Origin: Aidingimonas halophila
GTDB taxonomy: Bacteria > Pseudomonadota > Gammaproteobacteria > Pseudomonadales > Halomonadaceae
Reading direction: 5' to 3'
NCBI RefSeq assembly: GCF_900106955.1
Contig: NZ_FNNI01000005.1
Location: 186,001 to 250,000 of the forward strand
Length of the DNA stretch: 64,000 nt
Part shown: piece after piece, positions 9,183 through 17,540 of the stretch
Layout of the letters: each line of letters begins with the position of its first letter
How positions within the stretch are numbered: the stretch's first letter is position 1
Program-made: the position numbers and the translations under genes
Notes under the pieces: generated by a model
What the model saw: the letters and a program-made list of their open reading frames with translations, nothing else
The model's database searches: none
What the model was told of the DNA's origin: nothing

Positions 9183-10352
9183 GTGCTCCGGCCGCCGCAT
9201 AACCGAGTGCTCGTCGTTTTATCGATGGCTGCATTGCTGACGTTGGCCCTGCTCAGTGTGGTCAGCGTCCAGCCGAATCGTATTGCACCCGGCGAAGACT
9301 ATTCACTGGTCGCCATTGTCGGCTTCGAATGGCTGATTCCGGTTCTCTTGCCTCTGGTCGGTGTGGTTTGCCTGTCGTGGTGGTCTCCTCCGCGCTGGGG
9401 AGACTATGCGATGCTGACGATCACGCTTGTCTACCTGGTATCATGGCCCTGGGCGTTGAGTCTGTTCTGCCAAATGGTGGTCGACTCTTCTCAACAGGCG
9501 GCACGAGCCAGTATCGGTCCCGGTCTGTGGGCGTGGCTATTCTTCTCCCTGCTGATCCTGCTCGAATTACAGGCCAGGTTGCATGTCCCTCGATTCGGAC
9601 GCTGGTCACTGTGGCTGTCACTGATCGCATTGATATCGCTTCCCTTCTGGCTGGGTGCCTTGAGCGACCTGGCACTGGTGCGTGAATATCAGGGGAATAC
9701 CGAACAATTCATGGACGCGATGCACTATCACGTTGCCCTCGTCAGTGCTGTGGTCGCTGTCAGCCTGATGTTGGCCGTATTGCTGGCGCTATTGATGCGC
9801 AGTCATGAACGCTTGCAGCGGGGTGTCTTTGCGGTACTCAGCGTCATCCAGACGATACCGAGCCTGGCGTTATTCGGTTTGTTGCTCGCACCTCTGGCCT
9901 GGTTGTCGTCGCGATTTTCGATACTGGCCGATCTGGGCGTTCAGGGTATCGGTTGGGCACCGGCTTTATTGGCGTTGGTCGGGTATAGTCTTCTGCCCAT
10001 GACACGTAACACTTATGTCGCTCTCGAGAGTATCGATCCTCAGGTGATCGATGCCGCCCGCGGCATGGGGATGAGCCGTTGGCAAGTGTTCTTTCAGGTG
10101 AGGTTGCCACTGGCGTTGCCCGTCATCATCGAAGGCGTCCGCATAACCAGTGTCCAGGCGATCGGATTGGCGGCCGTGGCAGCGTTGATCGGTGCCGGTG
10201 GTTTCGGAACCTTCGTCTTCCAGGGACTGGGGCAGGCTGCCATGGATATGGTGCTGCTGGGGGCGCTGCCAATCATCATCATGGCCGTGCTCGTGGATAC
10301 GGCGCTGAGTGCACTGGCCGCGTGGTGCCGACGAGGAGATGTCAATGCGTGA
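9183..10352 (+). CDS. yehY: Osmoprotectant ABC transporter permease, YehY-like
   Basis: Inner-membrane permease with a long hydrophobic N-terminal half and a C-terminal binding-protein-dependent transport domain. The EAA loop region reads IDAARGMGMSRWQVFFQVRLPLALP. Length 389 matches E. coli YehY (385), which is longer than ordinary OpuC permeases because of the extra N-terminal membrane segments. The start is GTG at 9183 with a weak upstream GAGTGG; an internal ATG at 9225 is possible. The ATPase start overlaps its stop by 8 bases, so expression is coupled. Confidence 0.88.
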   Translation: MLRPPHNRVLVVLSMAALLTLALLSVVSVQPNRIAPGEDYSLVAIVGFEWLIPVLLPLVGVVCLSWWSPPRWGDYAMLTITLVYLVSWPWALSLFCQMVVDSSQQAARASIGPGLWAWLFFSLLILLELQARLHVPRFGRWSLWLSLIALISLPFWLGALSDLALVREYQGNTEQFMDAMHYHVALVSAVVAVSLMLAVLLALLMRSHERLQRGVFAVLSVIQTIPSLALFGLLLAPLAWLSSRFSILADLGVQGIGWAPALLALVGYSLLPMTRNTYVALESIDPQVIDAARGMGMSRWQVFFQVRLPLALPVIIEGVRITSVQAIGLAAVAALIGAGGFGTFVFQGLGQAAMDMVLLGALPIIIMAVLVDTALSALAAWCRRGDVNA

Positions 10353-12051
10353 CGATCATGCATCCATGATCGCCCTTGATGGCGTGACGAAACGCTTCGG
10401 TCAGGAAGTTGCGGTTGACGATATCCACTTGTCTGTAGGTCATGGCGAGCTGTGCGTGCTCGTGGGAACGTCGGGGTGCGGTAAATCGACCACGTTACGC
10501 ATGATCAATCGCCTGATCGAACACAGTGCCGGTGAAATCCGTATCGAAGGTCAGCAGATTCGTTCGTTCAACCCTGACCAGTTGCGCCGCCGTATCGGTT
10601 ATGCGATCCAGAATACCGGTCTGTTTCCGCACTGGTCGGTGGCTCGCAATATTGGTCTGGTACCGCGATTGCTCAAGTGGCCATCCACACGCATCGAAGC
10701 GCGAGTGGAAGAGTTGATGTCCATGCTGGATCTCGATTTCGAGGCATTCGCCGGAAAGTATCCCGCACAGCTTTCCGGTGGTCAGGCGCAGCGGGTGGGA
10801 GTCGCTCGCGCGTTGGCGGCTGACCCGGACGTGCTCTTGATGGACGAACCTTTTGGTGCGCTTGATCCCATCACCCGGGAAACGCTTCAGGAAGAACTGC
10901 TCGCTTTGCAGGGGCGGCTCAAGAAGACCATTGTTTTCGTCACCCATGATATGGATGAGGCGCTCAAGCTGGCGGATCGCATTGTCGTCATGCAAGCCGG
11001 TCGTATCGTACAGCAGGGGACGCCGATGGATTTGCTCGGTCGGCCAGCCGACGCCTACGTGGAATCGTTACTGGGAGGCCGGGATCGTGGCTTGAAGCAC
11101 GCTTCCCTGATGACAGTATCGGCTCGGATGCGTCATGACAGTGCGGTAGGGGCATCCGATGTCGAAGGGGTCCGTAATACGGATTCATTGCGCGATGCGT
11201 TATCGGTCATGCTATGGCGCAAAACGGCTCAGCTGCCGGTGCTGGATGGCGGGGGGGGGGCGTATCGGTACACTGCATTGGCAGGACGTGATCCGGGAGT
11301 CGCACGAATGAGGCAGGTGCGTCGCGCCAATTGGCGGTTACTGTTATGGAGTCTCCTGCTGTTGGTGGTCGTCGTGGCGTTGCCGCATCTCGACACGCTA
11401 ATGCGTTTGTGGTTACCGGCTATGGGGGATGTCATCTATCGGCGTGACTCATTCCTTGCGCTATTGGGCAATCACATTGCCATTGTCGCCATTGCCGGCG
11501 TGATCGCGACAGCAATCGGGGTCGGTGCCGGTATTGCCGTCACCCGTGATTGGGGACGGGATTTTCTGCCATTGGTCAGCCAACTGGCCTCCATCGGCCA
11601 GACCTTTCCTCCTGTCGCCGTGCTGGCGCTGTCGGTACCTGCCCTGGGGTTCGGGACTGTGCCGACCATCATCGCCCTGGTGCTCTATGGCTTGCTACCT
11701 ATCGTTCGCAATACGCTGGCGGGTTTGCAGGGTATCGATGCGGATGTGATGGAAGCTGCCAAAGGGATGGGCCTGTCGTCGATGCAGCGGTTGTGGCAGG
11801 TCGAGCTGCCATTGGCCAGCACGATTCTTCTGGCCGGTATCCGGACGTCCGTCACCATCAATATCGCGACGGCGGCGATTGGTTCGACCATCGGCGCCAA
11901 GACATTGGGAGACCCCTTGATAGCAGGTATCGTCAATGGCAACGGTGCCTATATCGTCCAGGGAGCGATCGTGATAGCCCTGTTGGCGCTTTGTGTCGAT
12001 AGCATTTTCGAACGCGTCGGTTGCGGTCTGGCAGCATACGACCAAGGTTGA
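10345..12051 (+). CDS. Osmoprotectant ABC transporter ATPase fused in frame to permease (YehX-YehW)
   Basis: As sequenced, one 568-residue reading frame. Residues 1 to about 310 are a YehX/OpuCA-type ATPase: Walker A GTSGCGKST, signature LSGGQAQRVGVARAL, Walker B DVLLMDEPFGALD, H-loop FVTHD, then a CBS-like tail. The rest is a complete YehW-type permease. The ATG at 10345 has AGGAGA upstream and overlaps yehY. The halves join at a run of ten G (11251-11260). Removing one G lets the ATPase finish its CBS domain as RIGTLHWQDVIRESHE and stop at a TGA overlapping the permease ATG (ATGA, 11308-11311). That gives proteins of 321 and 247 residues, close to E. coli YehX (308) and YehW (243). The fusion is therefore probably a one-base change or sequencing error in the G tract. 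Confidence 0.8.
   Translation: MRDDHASMIALDGVTKRFGQEVAVDDIHLSVGHGELCVLVGTSGCGKSTTLRMINRLIEHSAGEIRIEGQQIRSFNPDQLRRRIGYAIQNTGLFPHWSVARNIGLVPRLLKWPSTRIEARVEELMSMLDLDFEAFAGKYPAQLSGGQAQRVGVARALAADPDVLLMDEPFGALDPITRETLQEELLALQGRLKKTIVFVTHDMDEALKLADRIVVMQAGRIVQQGTPMDLLGRPADAYVESLLGGRDRGLKHASLMTVSARMRHDSAVGASDVEGVRNTDSLRDALSVMLWRKTAQLPVLDGGGGAYRYTALAGRDPGVARMRQVRRANWRLLLWSLLLLVVVVALPHLDTLMRLWLPAMGDVIYRRDSFLALLGNHIAIVAIAGVIATAIGVGAGIAVTRDWGRDFLPLVSQLASIGQTFPPVAVLALSVPALGFGTVPTIIALVLYGLLPIVRNTLAGLQGIDADVMEAAKGMGLSSMQRLWQVELPLASTILLAGIRTSVTINIATAAIGSTIGAKTLGDPLIAGIVNGNGAYIVQGAIVIALLALCVDSIFERVGCGLAAYDQG
11251..11260 (+). repeat. G10 homopolymer at the yehX/yehW junction
   Basis: Ten consecutive G residues, the longest G run I noticed in the window; the next are G6-G7. 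It sits at the end of the ATPase coding region and determines the frame. G10 fuses the two genes, G9 restores separate overlapping genes, and G8 reads to an early TGA a dozen or so codons later. The tract is a plausible slipped-strand or sequencing hotspot. Confidence 0.9.
11308..12051 (+). CDS. yehW: Osmoprotectant ABC permease YehW-like, probable independent start
   Basis: This is the permease half of the fused frame, listed separately because the ATG at 11308 is where YehW homology begins. The product would be 247 residues with six or so membrane segments. Conserved stretches include GQTFPPVAVLALSVPALGFG and VMEAAKGMGLSSMQRLWQVE (the EAA loop that contacts the ATPase). It could be made independently by internal initiation even when the upstream frame is fused. 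If the G tract is really G9, this is a normal gene translationally coupled to the ATPase through ATGA. Confidence 0.6.
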   Translation: MRQVRRANWRLLLWSLLLLVVVVALPHLDTLMRLWLPAMGDVIYRRDSFLALLGNHIAIVAIAGVIATAIGVGAGIAVTRDWGRDFLPLVSQLASIGQTFPPVAVLALSVPALGFGTVPTIIALVLYGLLPIVRNTLAGLQGIDADVMEAAKGMGLSSMQRLWQVELPLASTILLAGIRTSVTINIATAAIGSTIGAKTLGDPLIAGIVNGNGAYIVQGAIVIALLALCVDSIFERVGCGLAAYDQG

Positions 12052-12089
12052 CGCCTCCCTGCTTGTCAGGAGTGTGTGCTTTCATTCAT

Positions 12090-12106
12090 TTTACGTTAAC
12101 GTTAAA
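12090..12106 (+). promoter_or_regulatory. ACGTTAACGT palindrome upstream of bkd: candidate LiuR-type operator
   Basis: A perfect 10-bp palindrome, ACGTTAACGT (12093-12102), lies inside a nearly symmetric TTTACGTTAACGTTAAA, about 100 bases upstream of bkdA1 in the only gap that can hold the operon promoter. From memory, LiuR, the MerR-family regulator of branched-chain amino acid catabolism in gammaproteobacteria, binds similar ACGT-rich palindromes. Assignment to LiuR is inference. Confidence 0.5.
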
Positions 12107-12204
12107 TAGAGTATCGTCCTCGGCACATCCTGACCGGGACGATCGTGGCCCTCCGTTCCCCACAAGGGAGCGGTGTACCTCCGCCGATACCCGAGGATGA
12201 GGTC

Positions 12205-13416
12205 ATGAGTTCCACCGCTAAATCGAACGTTGTCAACGTTCTCGAATTCCTCGATGGCGACGAATATCGCTTGCCCACCTTTGCGTTACTCGATCAGGAA
12301 GGCGTGCTGTACCCCGGCATAGACGCGCCGTCCCTGGAGCGTGACAAGGCGCTGCACATCTATCGGGCGATGGTGTTCACCCGGGTGCTGGATGAACGCA
12401 TGATGGCAGCCCAGCGTCAGGGCCGTTTGAGCTTCTATCTGCAATGCACGGGAGAGGAGGCGGCTGTCATCGGTGCTACCGCGGCACTGGACGATAGTGA
12501 CATGATCATGGCGCAGTATCGTGAGCAGGGGGCACTGGCTTATCGAGGGTTCAGTATCGATGAGTTCATGAACCAACTGTTCGGCAATGACCTCGACTAT
12601 GGTCGGGGGCGCCAGATGCCTATTCATTATGGGTCGGCCGAGCTGCATTACATGACGATTTCCTCCCCATTGGCTACCCAGATTCCTCAGGCGACCGGTT
12701 ATGCGTACGGGCAGAAGCTGGCGGGTGAAGGGCATTGCACCATCACCTTCTTCGGCGAAGGCGCGGCCTCGGAAGGGGACTTTCATGCGGCCTTGAACAT
12801 GGCGACGGTGCATCGCGTACCGGTGATCTTTTTCTGTCGTAACAATGGCTACGCGATCTCCACGCCGGCTATTGAACAGTACGCGGCCGATGGGGTAGCG
12901 CCACGAGCATTCGGCTATCGGATGCATGTGGTGCGTGTCGATGGCAACGATGTACTTGCCGTTCATGAGGCGACACGCGAGGCGCGTCGTCTGGCTGTGG
13001 AACATCATCATCCTGTCCTGATCGAAGCGATGACCTATCGGTTGGCAGCACACTCATCCTCCGATGACCCGTCAGGTTATCGCTCGCGCAAGGAGGAGGA
13101 AGCCTGGCGTGTCAAGGACCCCATCCGTCGCATGAAACGGTGGTTGATCGACCGATCATGGTGGAGTGAGGACGAGGAGAACGAATTGCTCGAACGCTAT
13201 CGACGCGATGTGCTCGAAAGCATGAAACGAGCCGAAAAACGACCGCCCCCACCACTCGAGAGCCTGGTCAGCGATGTCTACGATGAAGTGCCCCTGCGGC
13301 TCCAGGAGCAGTTCGATGCACTGGAAGCTCATATTCGTCGCTATCCGGAGCAGTATCCGCGTGGCGCCCGATCTCTCGGGATCGATAATACCGATGAGCC
13401 GCAGGGAAGGACGTAA
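12205..13416 (+). CDS. bkdA1: Branched-chain 2-oxoacid dehydrogenase E1 alpha subunit
   Basis: Thiamine-diphosphate-dependent alpha subunit decarboxylating the 2-oxoacids of Val, Leu and Ile. Visible are the [15 protein letters not shown] and [15 protein letters not shown] segments typical of BCKDH E1alpha, the ThDP/metal motif [19 protein letters not shown] to [11 protein letters not shown], and the loop [16 protein letters not shown] carrying the phosphorylation-site region of eukaryotic homologues. The ATG at 12205 has GAGG spacing and gives 403 residues (Pseudomonas BkdA1 410). The open frame extends 20 codons upstream without support. The E1beta gene follows after 2 bases. Confidence 0.93.
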   Translation: MSSTAKSNVVNVLEFLDGDEYRLPTFALLDQEGVLYPGIDAPSLERDKALHIYRAMVFTRVLDERMMAAQRQGRLSFYLQCTGEEAAVIGATAALDDSDMIMAQYREQGALAYRGFSIDEFMNQLFGNDLDYGRGRQMPIHYGSAELHYMTISSPLATQIPQATGYAYGQKLAGEGHCTITFFGEGAASEGDFHAALNMATVHRVPVIFFCRNNGYAISTPAIEQYAADGVAPRAFGYRMHVVRVDGNDVLAVHEATREARRLAVEHHHPVLIEAMTYRLAAHSSSDDPSGYRSRKEEEAWRVKDPIRRMKRWLIDRSWWSEDEENELLERYRRDVLESMKRAEKRPPPPLESLVSDVYDEVPLRLQEQFDALEAHIRRYPEQYPRGARSLGIDNTDEPQGRT

Positions 13417-13418
13417 CG

Positions 13419-14396
13419 ATGCCTACCATGAATATGTTGCAGGCCATCAATAATGCGCTCGATATGGCCATGGCATCAGATGAGCGTGTGATCTGCTTCG
13501 GAGAGGATGTCGGCACCTTCGGCGGAGTGTTCCGGGCCACCAGTCATCTCCAGGAGCGTTACGGCAAGGCGCGTTGTTTCAACACGCCCCTAGTCGAGCA
13601 GGGTATCGTCGGTTTCGCCAACGGGCTGGCTGCTCAGGGGGCCGTTCCCATTGCCGAGATCCAGTTTGCCGATTACATCTTTCCGGCATTCGATCAACTC
13701 GTTAATGAAACCGCCAAGTTCCGCTACCGTTCGGGCAATCTCTTCAATGTGGCGGGACTGACGATTCGTGCCCCATATGGCGGTGGCATTTCCGGGGGAC
13801 TTTACCACTCCCAGTCCCCGGAGGCGTATTTCACGCATACTCCAGGCCTGAAGATCGTTGTACCGCGTAATCCATACCAGGCTAAAGGGTTGCTCCTGGC
13901 CTCGATCCGTGATGCCAATCCTGTGTTGTTTTTCGAGCCGAAACGGCTGTATCGAGCCGCAACCGGTGAGGTGCCCGATGCGGATTACCAGTTGCCCTTG
14001 GGTAACGCTGAAATCCTCAAGGAGGGTAACGATGTCACCGTGCTTGGCTGGGGAGCACAGATGACGATGATCGAGGCCGCGGTGGAGATGGTAGAAAACG
14101 AGGGAGTCTCCTGTGAAGTGATCGATCTGCGAACACTATTGCCATGGGACGTGGACACCGTAGCCGAGTCGGTTTTCAAGACCGGGCGCTTGGTCATCAC
14201 GCATGAAGCGCCTTTGACCGGTGGATTTGCCGGTGAAATTGCCGCGACGATACAAGAGCGCTGTTTCCTTTATCTCGAATCACCGATCGCCCGCGTCGCC
14301 GGTCTGGATACGCCGTTTCCGCTCACACTGGAAAAGGAGTACATGCCGGATCAGTGGAAACTGCATGACGCGATCAAGGCCAGCATCGAATTCTGA
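13419..14396 (+). CDS. bkdA2: Branched-chain 2-oxoacid dehydrogenase E1 beta subunit
   Basis: Transketolase-like pyrimidine-binding partner of the E1 heterotetramer. Family segments are [53 protein letters not shown] and a C-terminal transketolase domain ending [19 protein letters not shown]. Full length at 325 residues. Starts 2 bases after bkdA1, with the E2 gene 15 bases downstream. Confidence 0.93.
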   Translation: MPTMNMLQAINNALDMAMASDERVICFGEDVGTFGGVFRATSHLQERYGKARCFNTPLVEQGIVGFANGLAAQGAVPIAEIQFADYIFPAFDQLVNETAKFRYRSGNLFNVAGLTIRAPYGGGISGGLYHSQSPEAYFTHTPGLKIVVPRNPYQAKGLLLASIRDANPVLFFEPKRLYRAATGEVPDADYQLPLGNAEILKEGNDVTVLGWGAQMTMIEAAVEMVENEGVSCEVIDLRTLLPWDVDTVAESVFKTGRLVITHEAPLTGGFAGEIAATIQERCFLYLESPIARVAGLDTPFPLTLEKEYMPDQWKLHDAIKASIEF

Positions 14397-14411
14397 TCCG
14401 GACGGAGGTCC

Positions 14412-15614
14412 ATGATGAGCGATTTCATTCTACCCGATATCGGTGAGGGCATCGTGGAGTGTGAGCTGGTCAAATGGCTGGTTGCCGAGGGCGACAGAGT
14501 CGAAGAAGACCAGCCGGTGGTGGAGGTCATGACGGACAAGGCACTGGTGGAAATTCCCGCGCCTGCGACGGGACGTATTGCCCGTTTGTATTATCGGGAA
14601 GGGGACGTGGCCAAGGTCGATTCGCCATTGTTTGCCTGGGAGGAAAGCGACGCGTCTGGCGTCGAACCGACGTCGGAGAACGATGCTGACGAACCGGTAT
14701 CGGCGGCCAGGGAATCGAGGGCTGATACCATACCGGCGAACGAGTCGATCTCATCATCACCGCATCGTCAACGCACGCCTGCCAGTCCGGCAGTACGACG
14801 TCTGGTACGCGAGCATGGATTGAATCTCGACACGATTGCGGGATCCGGTAAGGATGGGCGAGTGCTCAAGGAGGATGTGCTGGCCTGTCTCGAAACGGAT
14901 GAGCAGGTGACGGCGCAGGTCGAGCCCATGACGGGGATTCGGTCGGTCATGGCCAGACACATGGAGGCAGCGGCAAGGACCATTCCCCATTTCGTCTATG
15001 GCGATGAAGTCGATGTTACCGAGCTGCTGACAGTGTATGAGCGGCTAAAATCCGGTGCCGAGCGAGCCGGGATACGCTTGACCTTGATGGCGCTGTTCAT
15101 GAAATCGTTGGCACTGGCCATACGGGAACACCCGTTGATCAATGCTCGGCTCAATGAGGATGCCAGTGAAATTCATTATCAGCCTGCCTGCCATATCGGC
15201 ATGGCCGTGGACAGTGAAAACGGACTGGTCGTACCCAATGTCAAGCATGCCGAACGTTTGACATTGCTGGAAATCGCGGCGGAAATCGCCCGGCTCACGG
15301 AAGACGCTCGTCAAGGACGACTCGCCAGAGCGGATTTACAGGGAGGGACGATAAGTATGTCCAATATCGGCGTGCTGGGAGGGACCTATGCGGCGCCGAT
15401 CATCAACGCGCCTGAAGTGGCTATTGTCGCATTGGGCCGGATTCAATGGTTGCCACGCTTTGACGTGCAGAACAACGTCGTGTCACGGGCGATCATGACG
15501 GTAAGCTGGGCCGGCGATCACCGAGTGCTTGATGGGGGAACCATGGCGCGTTTCTGCAATGACTGGAAAAGCTACCTGGAATCGCCGGAGACAATGCTGC
15601 TGCACATGGGGTGA
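14412..15614 (+). CDS. bkdB: Branched-chain 2-oxoacid dehydrogenase E2, lipoamide acyltransferase
   Basis: Core acyltransferase moving the branched acyl group from lipoamide to CoA. One lipoyl domain (about 1-78) with the lipoylated Lys43 in EVMTDKALVEI, an acidic/Ser-rich linker, a peripheral subunit-binding domain (about 120-160, SPAVRRLVREHGLNL) and a catalytic domain with the DHRVLDGGTMARF active-site motif. 400 residues. Adjacent ATGs at 14412 and 14415 both follow GACGGAGG. No E3 (lpdV) gene follows as it does in Pseudomonas, so the dehydrogenase must come from elsewhere. Confidence 0.93.
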   Translation: MMSDFILPDIGEGIVECELVKWLVAEGDRVEEDQPVVEVMTDKALVEIPAPATGRIARLYYREGDVAKVDSPLFAWEESDASGVEPTSENDADEPVSAARESRADTIPANESISSSPHRQRTPASPAVRRLVREHGLNLDTIAGSGKDGRVLKEDVLACLETDEQVTAQVEPMTGIRSVMARHMEAAARTIPHFVYGDEVDVTELLTVYERLKSGAERAGIRLTLMALFMKSLALAIREHPLINARLNEDASEIHYQPACHIGMAVDSENGLVVPNVKHAERLTLLEIAAEIARLTEDARQGRLARADLQGGTISMSNIGVLGGTYAAPIINAPEVAIVALGRIQWLPRFDVQNNVVSRAIMTVSWAGDHRVLDGGTMARFCNDWKSYLESPETMLLHMG

Positions 15615-15623
15615 GGCGTATAT

Positions 15624-17441
15624 ATGACCACGCCGGCCTTGCAACAGTTCTACATTCCCGAAGAGCAGTCGATCTATCTGCTCAGCCATCAGGATGCCAA
15701 GAAACTCAAGGATTGGATCGGGCTTTGTCAGCAGCAGCTCGAGCAGCTCGGTTATCGGGATATCGAGCTCGTCGGCAAGGGAGCGTATGCGTTTGTCTTC
15801 GCCGGGCGAGTGGGGGATGGTAGCGAGCACGTTTTCAAATTCACCCGTATCACCTTGCCCCGTCATGTTCAGGATCGACTGGAGGAAGAAGCCTTCATGC
15901 TCGGTCATGTTGCTCACTCCCATGTTCCCCGGCTGATCGCATTCCAACGAGTGCGGCAACAGTCGATGCTGGTCATGGAGCGGGCTCCCGGGACCAATCT
16001 CGAAGACGTCTCACTGCGACATGGGCGCTTGTCACCGAGGCTGATCATTCGTATTGCCGCGCAGCTGGCAGATATCCTTCGCTACCTGCGGCGTGATATC
16101 GGTCCGGCAGGCCAGCCCGTCGTGCATGGTGATATCAAACCATCGAATCTGGTGTTTGATCCTGATCGGGAATCCGTGGCGTTGATCGATTGGGGGTCGT
16201 CGGTATTCGCTCAGCTCGATGCCGACTTGCAGTTCGTATCCACTCATGCCATGGAGTTGATGCCCGACAATCTGCAGCAGAGCAATGCGCGCTTGGGTGA
16301 TGTGTATTTCATCGGTGAAGAGCAACTGGATGGAGCGCTGTCATCGCCTCGCTTCGATGAACAGGGGGCGGCAGCAACGCTCTACGCGCTGGCATCAGGG
16401 CAGTCCTGCCGTTTTGGTTGCCGGGTGATGCCTGCGGTTTCGCTGGGTCTACCGAGAGAATTCGCCCGCGTGCTGGATGCCATGCTGTCGACGGATGGCT
16501 CGGTTCGCCGGCAGGCCGGCGACTATTTTCTCGATGCCATGCCGCGCATGGCACGTACGGTCATGCTCGATCTCCCGCGACCACCTGAAACGCCGCTGGT
16601 GCCGATCTGGGGGCGCTCACTGGATCGGGATATCGATACCGTGGTTTATAGCTCCCGCAAGGCGTTCCTGCGTGAGGAGAGTTCGATAACGTCATTGAAT
16701 GATGTCAATGACGTTCAGCTCGATCGTTATTACAAGAACTTCATGCAGGGCATGGGGGATACGGAGAAAGCCTTTCTCGCCGCCGTCAGCCGTCTTGGCC
16801 GTTATCCAGTGGTCGGGGGGTTGGCAATCCGCTGGGAAGCGGAAGGCGTGTATTTCGATACCTCACTGAACCTGCATGATCGATCGCTCAAGCCGGCCTT
16901 TATCGTGGCAGTCAACAATCTGGTAACGTTGGCCAGGGCGATCCATCGGCGCGGTATCTTCAAGAGTTGTCTCTTCAACGCCAGAAACACCTTGCATATC
17001 GACCGCGACTCGTCTGAGGCGCCTTTTATTCTGCCCGAGGGAATGACACTGTCTTATGAAGTCAGTGATGTCCCTGAACTGGAAGACAGGTCTCGCGAGC
17101 ACTCATACTTCGAGGATGGGCCCGATCCTGAAGAGTTCCTGGTGCTGCCGGAACGTATCATGACATGCCTGGAAGCACTGAACCGTATTCACCATACCGG
17201 CATGATCATCTTCGAAGCGTTGCCAAGGCATCTCAAGATTCACAGCTATTATCGTTTGCTCGATCCCTCGAGAGAAGCCGAGTTTCGTAGCTGCCTCGAC
17301 GATATTCTGAAAGCGGTGGATCGCATCGAAGGGTTGGGGGTATCGGGGTATATGAAAATGCCCTACAAGGACACCAAATTCTTTCCTCACATCGAATGCC
17401 AGCCCGAGCGCTTCTACCCACGCAATCCGCGCGCTGTGTGA
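15624..17441 (+). CDS. Hanks-type protein kinase-like protein in the bkd operon
   Basis: 605 residues with an N-terminal eukaryotic-like kinase fold. Glycine loop GKGAYAFVF (51-59), beta-3 lysine Lys72 in HVFKFTR, helix-C glutamate near 88-89 (EEEAF), catalytic loop HGDIKPSN (168-175) and metal motif DWG (189-191) in place of DFG. All residues needed for phosphotransfer appear present. The C-terminal half (about 310-605) matches nothing I recognise, and no membrane segment or PASTA repeat is seen, so it is cytoplasmic. The ATG lies 9 bases after the E2 stop with GTGAGG upstream, so it should be co-transcribed with the dehydrogenase. The next gene is 99 bases away. The substrate is unknown; regulation of BCKDH is a guess from position. 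Confidence 0.75.
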   Translation: MTTPALQQFYIPEEQSIYLLSHQDAKKLKDWIGLCQQQLEQLGYRDIELVGKGAYAFVFAGRVGDGSEHVFKFTRITLPRHVQDRLEEEAFMLGHVAHSHVPRLIAFQRVRQQSMLVMERAPGTNLEDVSLRHGRLSPRLIIRIAAQLADILRYLRRDIGPAGQPVVHGDIKPSNLVFDPDRESVALIDWGSSVFAQLDADLQFVSTHAMELMPDNLQQSNARLGDVYFIGEEQLDGALSSPRFDEQGAAATLYALASGQSCRFGCRVMPAVSLGLPREFARVLDAMLSTDGSVRRQAGDYFLDAMPRMARTVMLDLPRPPETPLVPIWGRSLDRDIDTVVYSSRKAFLREESSITSLNDVNDVQLDRYYKNFMQGMGDTEKAFLAAVSRLGRYPVVGGLAIRWEAEGVYFDTSLNLHDRSLKPAFIVAVNNLVTLARAIHRRGIFKSCLFNARNTLHIDRDSSEAPFILPEGMTLSYEVSDVPELEDRSREHSYFEDGPDPEEFLVLPERIMTCLEALNRIHHTGMIIFEALPRHLKIHSYYRLLDPSREAEFRSCLDDILKAVDRIEGLGVSGYMKMPYKDTKFFPHIECQPERFYPRNPRAV

Positions 17442-17540
17442 TAGTGGTCTTGCCTCATGCCCGGGGCATAAGATCATGGATATACGGTGATGCTGTGCGG
17501 ATGATCCGCGACTTCGCAAGCCCTGCATGGGAGACAGATA

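Noticed and set aside
15624-17441. Classifying the kinase-like protein as a pseudokinase because DFG is DWG
   Set aside because: The metal-binding Asp is retained and all other catalytic residues are present; DWG occurs in active small-molecule and some protein kinases.
17475-17500. Small ATGCC/GGCAT hairpin between the kinase gene and pxpB as a terminator
   Set aside because: A five-base stem with no T tract is too weak to call.
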